This document shows positions 58,677 through 64,000 of a stretch of 64,000 nucleotides of DNA, one piece after another. Source of the DNA: Paraburkholderia podalyriae. GTDB taxonomy: Bacteria > Pseudomonadota > Gammaproteobacteria > Burkholderiales > Burkholderiaceae. The stretch lies in the NCBI RefSeq assembly GCF_014397785.1, contig NZ_VZQQ01000007.1:228909-292908 (forward strand). The letters run 5' to 3'. Under the pieces are notes generated by a model. That model made no database searches and had not been told where the DNA came from. It worked only from the letters and a program-made list of their open reading frames with translations. The position numbers and the translations under genes were made by a program. The stretch's first letter is position 1. Every line of letters starts with the position of its first letter.

Positions 58677-59885
58677 TCAGTGCGCAGCGGAAGCGGCAAC
58701 GGGCGACGCGGCCGAGTGTGCCGTTGGCGACGCCTCGGGCGCGGGCCGCGCGTCGACACGCTGACCCGGCTGCACCTTCTGCCATCCATCGACGATCAGG
58801 CGCTCGCCAGGCTTCAGGCCATCGCGCACGGTCCAGCGTCCTTCGCCCTGCTCGCCGAGATCGATGTTGCGGCGGACCACGGTGCCGTCGTCGGCAACCA
58901 GCGCGACGCTCGCGATGCCGTGATCGAGCTGCACCGCGCGCTCGGGAATGCGGATGCCCTGCAGATTGCCCGCCGCGATGATGCGCCCGCGCACGAACTG
59001 CCCCGGCAACAGCGTGCGGTCCGGATTCGCGAACTGCGCGCGCACCGTCTGCGTGCCGGTGGACGGATCGACGACGAGGTCGGCGAAGTCCAGAAAGCCG
59101 CGTTCGTTGTAGACCTGGCCGTTGGCGAGGATCAGCTGCACCTCGACATGCTTCATGCTGGTCGGCTTGCGAGTGCCTGACTGGATCTGCTGTTCGACAT
59201 CGAGCATCGCGGTATTCGACTGCGTGAACACCGCGTTGATCGGCGTCAGCTGGTTGACCTGGGTGAGCAGCGTGGCCGCGCCCGCGCTGACGAGCGCGCC
59301 TTCGGTGACGAGTGCGCGGCCCGCACGCCCGGCGATCGGCGTGCGCACGATGCAGCGATCGAGCCGCAGCTGCGCGAGCGAAACGGCCGCCTGCGCATCG
59401 GCCACGCTGGCCTGCGCCTGCTGCACCGTCGCGAGCGCCGCGTCGTATTCCTGCGCGCTGACCGCATGACGGCCGACCAGCGGCTTGAACCGGTCGACTA
59501 CCGACGCCGCGTTGTCACGCACAGCGGTCGCGCGCGCGAGCGCGGCCTGCGCCTGCTGCAGCTGCGCGCGATAGTCGCTCGCGTCGATCTGGAACAGCGG
59601 GGCGTTGGCCCGCAGGTCCGTGCCTTCCTGATACAGCGTGCGCTCGACGATGCCATCGACGCGCGCACGAATCTCGGCGGTACGCACGGCCTCGATACGA
59701 CCCGGCAACTCGACGACATCAGCGACAGGGGTGGTGGAAACCGTTTCGACGAGCACGGGGAGCGGCGGCATCGACGCGGCGGTGGGGGCCTGCTGGCGGT
59801 CGTTGCAGGCGGCAAGCAGAAGCGGCAAACCGGTGATCAACAGCGATATGGCACGACTACGCAGGCGGAGTGCGGAGCGAAGCAA
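58677..59885 (-). CDS. RND efflux periplasmic adaptor (AcrA/MexA-like lipoprotein)
   Basis: This 402-aa membrane fusion protein has lipobox LLAAC (Cys27), a barrel-sandwich/lipoyl segment (VELPGRIEAVRTAEIRARVD), alpha-hairpin (about 95-165) and beta-barrel domains. The start is TTG at 59885: AAGGAG sits 6 nt upstream, and no ATG or GTG would preserve the signal peptide. It bridges the pump and the outer-membrane channel. It is the first gene of the operon. No TetR- or MarR-type repressor gene is adjacent in the window. Confidence 0.92.
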   Translation of the reverse strand: MLRSALRLRSRAISLLITGLPLLLAACNDRQQAPTAASMPPLPVLVETVSTTPVADVVELPGRIEAVRTAEIRARVDGIVERTLYQEGTDLRANAPLFQIDASDYRAQLQQAQAALARATAVRDNAASVVDRFKPLVGRHAVSAQEYDAALATVQQAQASVADAQAAVSLAQLRLDRCIVRTPIAGRAGRALVTEGALVSAGAATLLTQVNQLTPINAVFTQSNTAMLDVEQQIQSGTRKPTSMKHVEVQLILANGQVYNERGFLDFADLVVDPSTGTQTVRAQFANPDRTLLPGQFVRGRIIAAGNLQGIRIPERAVQLDHGIASVALVADDGTVVRRNIDLGEQGEGRWTVRDGLKPGERLIVDGWQKVQPGQRVDARPAPEASPTAHSAASPVAASAAH

Positions 59886-60508
59886 GAGAAACTCCTTTGA
59901 TCAAGGCAGTCTTTTTTGCGCGTGAGATCGGTGAAAGCTTTAACGGTTTGCGGTCGAATTAACTATTGAAAACGTGTGGGCGCGTTAACGCGCGGAAAAG
60001 ATTTCCGTCGATGCTACCGTGTCTAGATGGCTTGTCAATTTATTCTTGGTCGTGTCGCGTGGAGTGGCGTCGCAGCGGGCAAGTGGCGGATCGGGCGGGC
60101 ATGACCGGTGGCTTTCCGCTCGCAGACGACACACATGTTGAATGGCAATTGTCAATCACATGTCAATTACGATTCAACAATGCCGCTATTTAAAGTTCGA
60201 CGTCCGCGCTGGCCGACGATATCGGCAATGGTTTTGCGTGCCATGTAACCGGTAGCGGCCAATGATGAGTCGTCCCTTTCAAATGGTGATCAGGCGCGAA
60301 CCGGCTCGACTGCTAGCGGCTCGTGGAGCACGACCAAAACATCCGTTGCCGCGCACGGCAACGGCCGTGAAATCCGCAAGCTTTGTGGGTGGCGATGCGG
60401 CAGCACCGTCGCGGGTTTGCACGGCATCAGGCGTGCCGCGGCGTCGCATTTGCGCGCTTGCGGAATAGGCGGTGAATCGTCGGCGACTCGATGATTGCGA
60501 GGCGGGCC
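59886..60508. promoter_or_regulatory. Upstream region of the efflux operon, with palindrome and repeated TGTCAAT
   Basis: This 620-bp gap has no supported gene. GCGCGTTAACGCGC (59980-59993) is a perfect 14-bp palindrome about 95 bp before the adaptor gene and is a candidate repressor operator. TGTCAAT occurs at about 60033, 60149 and 60163, and a TTGAAT/ATTCAA pair brackets the last two. The AT-rich 60130-60200 stretch looks regulatory. A short frame at 60262-60468 has no ribosome site or familiar content and was not called. Confidence 0.45.
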
Positions 60509-61237
60509 TCAGCCGATGCGCCCGCGCCGCAGCACGGTGCTCAGACCGAGCGAGTGGCCTGGGTCGTAGTAGTGAATCAGCAGGGTGCGCCGCTGGCCGT
60601 TTCGCACGTCGAGGTTCGCATGCTGAAGTGCGAAGCCGTTGAATTCGTAAACGCTGCCGGGTTTGACCCGAATGCGCCTGCAGTGACCGACACGCAGATC
60701 ATGTAAGGTATGCCAGGTGCGCCAGCTGAGCGGCAGGCTGTGCAGCAAGCCGTGGCGGATCTTGCAGATCACGTTGGTCAGCGTGGTCACCGACAGGCGC
60801 GGCTTGCGGTACATCACCAGGTCGCCGTTGTGAACCCCGTCGGGCGCGAGCTGAAGCGGAATCAGCAGCGTCAGCAGATGCGAGTCGTAATGGCGGCAAT
60901 GGCTCTCCGCCAGCGAGGTGTTGCTGGCACAGCGCAGCACGGGGAACGCCTCGGTCGGTAAATCTGTATGGCCAATTTTCGCGGCCATCGCGCGCGTATT
61001 CGCGCAGATCGACTGCTCGAGTTCGCGAAAGACTAGACCGCGACGCAGCAGGTCGGCGATTCTCGCGCCGGACTGCGAACGCTCTGGCGTGTCGCCGAAC
61101 AGGTGGTCGATGAACTCGTTGATTTCGGCGATCGTCTCCAGTGGAATCACGTCATCAAAAGACTTCAAAGCAACATTTCTGCCGATTCGAATCCGCCTGG
61201 AAAGAATATGCCCACGCACGTCTGTCAGGGTGTCCAT
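60509..61237 (-). CDS. Putative 2OG-Fe(II) oxygenase-like protein
   Basis: This 242-aa protein has a candidate iron facial triad HYD (in CRHYDSHLLTLLIPLQ) with a distal His in FALQHANLD. A following arginine in GQRRTLLIHYYDPG is spaced about 12 residues from that His, as in 2-oxoglutarate-dependent oxygenases. PGSVYEFNG precedes the distal His. The ATG at 61237 is chosen because the upstream interrupted gene stops 13 nt inside it, a coupled arrangement; ATG 61252 is an alternative. The substrate is unknown. Codon use is less GC-biased than in the rest of the window. Confidence 0.6.
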   Translation of the reverse strand: MDTLTDVRGHILSRRIRIGRNVALKSFDDVIPLETIAEINEFIDHLFGDTPERSQSGARIADLLRRGLVFRELEQSICANTRAMAAKIGHTDLPTEAFPVLRCASNTSLAESHCRHYDSHLLTLLIPLQLAPDGVHNGDLVMYRKPRLSVTTLTNVICKIRHGLLHSLPLSWRTWHTLHDLRVGHCRRIRVKPGSVYEFNGFALQHANLDVRNGQRRTLLIHYYDPGHSLGLSTVLRRGRIG

Positions 61238-61521
61238 CGCCCAAATTTCCATTCGTTTATTGCTCTGCGACCGTAATGAAAAATATGCTTTACGAGCCTC
61301 CAGCAATGTGCGCCAGCGTACACAAGATGCTCGGGCGATTGAGCGAGGTCATCGAATCTTAAGTCGATTCCCCAGTCGAATTTGTTAAATATCGTTGGAG
61401 GAATTTGAAACGGCTGCGGCTGCGACGATGTGTGCGCGAGTTCGGCAAAATGCGGAAATAATGGGTCGAATTCGAAATCTTCCTTGTCGATGTCGAGGCC
61501 ATTCTGAAACGTCGTAGCGGC
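61225..61521 (-). pseudogene. C-terminal remnant of an unknown gene cut by an IS end
   Basis: About 95 codons read openly on the minus strand from the IS tip to TGA at 61227-61225. Among them are FEFDPLFPHFAELAHTSSQP, NKFDWGIDLRFDDLAQSPEH and RAINEWKFGRWTP. The codon pattern looks genuinely coding and the stop overlaps the oxygenase start. So this is the tail of the upstream operon gene, interrupted by the IS-related sequence at about 61521. I do not recognise the family. Confidence 0.6.
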
Positions 61522-62171
61522 AGCAAAGTAGAAGTGTCGCGGTTTGTGTCCTTGTTATCTCTTTGACGAGGTTTTGAGCCGTGCTGCTCCAGATAGCCGC
61601 GCGTTGCCTCGAAATAGCTGAAGGTCGATTCGGTCGCCGTGAAGTGCAGCGCCATCAGCCGGCTGGTCGCATCGTCGATGTACACCAGCAGCGTGCACGC
61701 CGGGGACCGTTCCTCGAACCAGCGATGATCGCTGCCATCGATCTGGATCAGTTCACCGAGGCACGCGCGCCGGGCACGCGGCTGGTAGATCTTCGGCGGC
61801 CGCTGCCGGCGTGGAATCCACAGCCCGGCCTCCGTCATCAGGTGACGCACCGTTTCCTTGGACAGCCCCAGCCCGTGACATTCGCGCAGCTTCTCGCACG
61901 CCAGCGTCGGCCCAAAATCCGCGTAGCAGTCCCGGATCAGATTCAACGCCCGTTCAGCCACGCCATCGGCCAGCTGATAGTTGCTCGGGTGCCCACGATG
62001 TCGCGACAGCAGCCCCGACGCGCCCTGGCTGCGATAGCGCAGCACCAGACGTTCAACCTGACGGACGCTCAACGCAAGGGGGTCCGCTGCCTGGCCCGGC
62101 TTCAGACGTCGCTCGCAAACAGCCTGTACCACTTTCAACCGGTCCAGCTCGGTCATCGTCATGGTGATCAT
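61522..62171 (-). pseudogene. Truncated ISNCY-family transposase
   Basis: From ATG 62171 the frame reads MITMTMTELDRLKVVQAVCE, then HTH segments (LALSVRQVERLVLRYRSQG) and the first catalytic block IDGSDHRWFEERSPACTLLV. It breaks after EATRGYLEQHGSKPRQ and jumps to the element's terminal repeat, which encodes NRDTSTLL. About 280 C-terminal codons with the remaining DDE residues are lost. It is about 70 percent similar by eye to the intact copy, so it is a different IS species. Confidence 0.8.
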
Positions 62172-62266
62172 CCCGGACGTCCTCACGCGAGCCTCCCATT
62201 CAATGGTCAGCCAGCATGACATGCGACGCTTCAGCTTTGCCCAGGTACGACATTACAGCTTTGCCC
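61522..62266 (-). mobile_element. Internally deleted ISNCY-type element
   Basis: The left tip GCAAAGTAGAAGTGTCG (about 61523-61539) is an imperfect inverse of the right-end motif CGACATTACAGCTTTGCCC (62248-62266), which is repeated 24 bp inward as CGACGCTTCAGCTTTGCCC (62224-62242). Between them lie only the first about 210 codons of a transposase like the one in the intact neighbour. The catalytic core from the second aspartate onward is missing. It is a non-autonomous remnant that could still be mobilised if a matching transposase exists. Confidence 0.7.
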
Positions 62267-62276
62267 TAACATCCGG

Positions 62277-63863
62277 TGTCCCCGCCAAGTTCAAATGTCG
62301 TGGCTCCAGCTAAATAGAAATGTCGGGTTTTGCCGTGCGTTTTCTTATGTTTTTGGGTTGGGGCGGCGCAGCCGCCCCCCGTCCCCTGATTGCCTTTATG
62401 CTGACTTCACGGATAACTTCATTGATGTCGGCAACCTCAATGGACCGCTGTTTCTTCAGCCCGACCAGCGCCTTCTTTGCCCGAACCGCTTCACCCACAT
62501 GCGTCCGCGATGGCGAGCCTGCAGCCCGACGATCGTCACGGATCGCCTGCACGCACCGGGCAACCTCCAGCACGCTCGCCAGCCGTTTGTTCTCGACCTC
62601 GGCACCCTGGTCGACACGTGCAATGCGATCGTATTGCCGGCAGGGCAGCACCACGCCCTGGGCCTGTACCTCGATCACGCCATCTGGATACTCGACCACC
62701 TCGACGTATTCGTGCATCAGCGTGCGGGCAAACGGCGTGTCCGTCAGCAGGTACATCACGCGATCGTACTGCACGGTCAGTGCGTTCGATATCCTGCGCG
62801 GGACGCGATAGGCCAGTATCTGCCTCAGATCCTCATCACCGCGCAATGGCCGGTGCCCGTCGTGTTCACTGCGTGGGGGTCTGCCGAAACGGCGGTTAAA
62901 GTCAGCGATGAAGGAGGGCGCGTACGCGTTGGCCGCCTCCCGCGTGCTGATGCCACGCAGCCGCAACTCCTTCACCAGGCGGTCCTGCAATGTCAGGTTG
63001 GCGCGCTCCACACGGCCCTTGGCCTGACTCGTGTTTGCGCAGAACGCATCGATGTTGAGCTCATACAGGGCACGGCCAAACTGTGTCACCCCTTTGCCCG
63101 CCGTCTCGGATCGGTGCTTCACGTAAAAGACGCTGGCCTTGTCGCTATAGAACGCGACGGGCTTGCCATGCGCCGCCAGATACTTCTGCAATGCCTCGAA
63201 GTAGCTGAAGGTCGACTCCGTGGCCGTGAAGTGCAGCGCCATCAGCCGCCCGGTCGCATCGTCGATAAACACCAGCAGCGTGCAGGCCGGCCCACGGCCC
63301 TCGAACCAGCGATGGTCGCTGCCATCGATCTGCACCAGCTCGCCCAGACATGCACGACGGTTGCGCGGCTGGTGCACCCGCGGTGGACGCTCCTTGCGCG
63401 GGATCCACAGCCCGGCTGTGCGCATCAGCGTGCGCACCGTCTCGACCGCCAGATCGATACCGTGACACTCCCGCAACTTCTCGCAGGCGAGCGTCGGCCC
63501 AAAATCCGGGTAGCGCTCGCGGATCAGCGCCAGCGCCCGCTGCGCCTTGCCGGCCGGCAACTGGTGGTTGCTCGGACAGCCTCGTTTGCCCGATACCAGT
63601 CCCGCCACACCGGCCGCCTGATAGCGCAGCACCAGCCGCTCGACCTGACGCACGCTCAGCCCGAGCCGCCCGGCGGCCTGGCCAGGCTTGAGCCGGCGCT
63701 CCATCACCGCCTCGATGACCTTGAACCGATCAATCTCGCGCATCGTCATCGTGATCGTCCCAGTCGCGTTCATCGCCGGCTCCCAGTGCAGATGTCCGGC
63801 GCTCAAACTACCAAAACACGACATTTCTATTTAGCGGAAACCCGACATTTCTATTTGGGACCT
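62277..63863 (-). mobile_element. ISNCY-type insertion sequence, apparently complete
   Basis: The ends carry inverted copies of CTAAATAGAAATGTCG: left at 62310-62325, right at 63820-63836. A second, outer copy is degenerate on the left (TTCAAATGTCG, 62290-62300) and good on the right (CGACATTTCTATTTGGGA, 63843-63860). ACATCCGG flanks both sides (62269-62276 and 63864-63871), a candidate 8-bp target duplication that sets these borders. One transposase gene fills the element. It is inserted right beside the end of the deleted element. Confidence 0.75.
62310..63773 (-). CDS. ISNCY-family DDE transposase
   Basis: This 487-aa transposase has N-terminal HTH modules (KPGQAAGRLGLSVRQVERLV) and an integrase-like core. 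Its candidate DDE residues are in IDGSDHRWFEGRG, FYSDKASVFYV and AKGRVERANLTLQDRLVKE, followed by a long C-terminal region with KIN-like FNRRFGRPPRSEHDGHRPL. GGGAGCCGGCG before ATG 63773 fixes the start; an upstream ATG (63824) lies in the IS end. The C-terminal residues KPDISI and the stop are encoded by the terminal repeat itself. It looks intact. Confidence 0.85.
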   Translation of the reverse strand: MNATGTITMTMREIDRFKVIEAVMERRLKPGQAAGRLGLSVRQVERLVLRYQAAGVAGLVSGKRGCPSNHQLPAGKAQRALALIRERYPDFGPTLACEKLRECHGIDLAVETVRTLMRTAGLWIPRKERPPRVHQPRNRRACLGELVQIDGSDHRWFEGRGPACTLLVFIDDATGRLMALHFTATESTFSYFEALQKYLAAHGKPVAFYSDKASVFYVKHRSETAGKGVTQFGRALYELNIDAFCANTSQAKGRVERANLTLQDRLVKELRLRGISTREAANAYAPSFIADFNRRFGRPPRSEHDGHRPLRGDEDLRQILAYRVPRRISNALTVQYDRVMYLLTDTPFARTLMHEYVEVVEYPDGVIEVQAQGVVLPCRQYDRIARVDQGAEVENKRLASVLEVARCVQAIRDDRRAAGSPSRTHVGEAVRAKKALVGLKKQRSIEVADINEVIREVSIKAIRGRGAAAPPQPKNIRKRTAKPDISI

Positions 63864-63871
63864 ACATCCGG

Positions 63872-64000
63872 ATTGTTGATTCTTGGCACCTCGGGCATCG
63901 TGTTGCGAAGGTTTGTTCTTCAACTCTCCCTTTATCTATAGGGGGGAAGTTATCCACAGACGCCGCTATTCGCTGAAGGGCTGTTGCATCACCGAAGTGC
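63872..64000. other. Window end beyond the IS, with one DnaA-box match
   Basis: This AT-richer DNA contains TTATCCACA (63950-63958), an exact match to the DnaA-box consensus, and a short G-run just before it. No gene is recognisable in the 129 bp. A single box is not an origin; the flanking sequence would be needed to tell. Confidence 0.35.

Noticed and set aside
57259..58764. A 501-codon plus-strand open frame
   Set aside because: It is antisense to the conserved RND pump gene and has the same low-information composition as other shadows.
62295..63941. A 548-codon plus-strand open frame across the IS
   Set aside because: It is antisense to the transposase, and its repeated RHFYL residues are simply the IS terminal repeats read in frame.

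Overview
The window looks like chromosomal or megaplasmid DNA from a high-GC member of the Burkholderiaceae, most like Paraburkholderia or Burkholderia sensu lato. This rests on the strong GC-ending codon preference, Burkholderia-like MreB, RND efflux and molybdo-oxidoreductase proteins, and the many two- to four-gene operons. It is inference: there is no rRNA or tRNA in the window to confirm it.

Positions 1-13 kb form a catabolic and transport region. A cut-off acyl-CoA synthetase (NDP-forming) and an enoyl-CoA hydratase are transcribed leftwards. They diverge from a glutamine-type ABC transporter operon (binding protein, permease, ATPase) that ends in a C45-family Ntn-hydrolase. The gap between the two units carries two related palindromes, one beside each candidate promoter. 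Next come a MocR/PdxR regulator divergent from an NmrA-like reductase, an SDR pseudogene, a GntP-type permease, and a GntR/UTRA regulator - MFS transporter - amidohydrolase operon.

Positions 13-50 kb are rich in central-carbon, redox and stress functions. They include a PoxB-like TPP enzyme, a YihY membrane protein, a DNA end-processing pair (MBL exonuclease plus ATP-dependent DNA ligase), a lone receiver protein and an SDR. A three-subunit molybdenum aldehyde oxidoreductase follows, then GlgX, a DUF2934 protein, an AI-2E-family exporter with an added C-terminal domain, a Rieske/AIF-type reductase and a hybrid histidine kinase. After these come class I fructose-bisphosphate aldolase, YjbQ, a thioredoxin, an MFS sugar exporter, 6-phosphogluconate dehydrogenase, a HAD phosphatase, phosphoketolase and a frameshifted acetate kinase. 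Together Gnd, phosphoketolase and AckA would route pentose phosphates to acetyl-phosphate and acetate. Embedded at 37.4-38.7 kb is a lower-GC two-gene islet that looks like an orphan toxin-immunity pair.

Positions 49-60 kb hold a BON protein, YceH, a SLATT-type two-TM protein co-oriented with an orphan MreB paralogue, a DegP/MucD protease, and a complete RND efflux operon (adaptor, pump, outer-membrane lipoprotein). The last 4 kb are a mobile-element landing zone: a 2OG-Fe(II)-oxygenase-like gene, the tail of an interrupted gene coupled to it, an internally deleted ISNCY-type element, and a full-length ISNCY-type element with duplicated terminal motifs.

Several genes carry simple lesions: a 4-bp duplication in a lipoprotein gene, single-base frameshifts in ackA and in a secreted-protein gene, and an amber codon in a PRC-barrel gene. 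These are either true decay or assembly errors, and raw reads would be needed to tell which.
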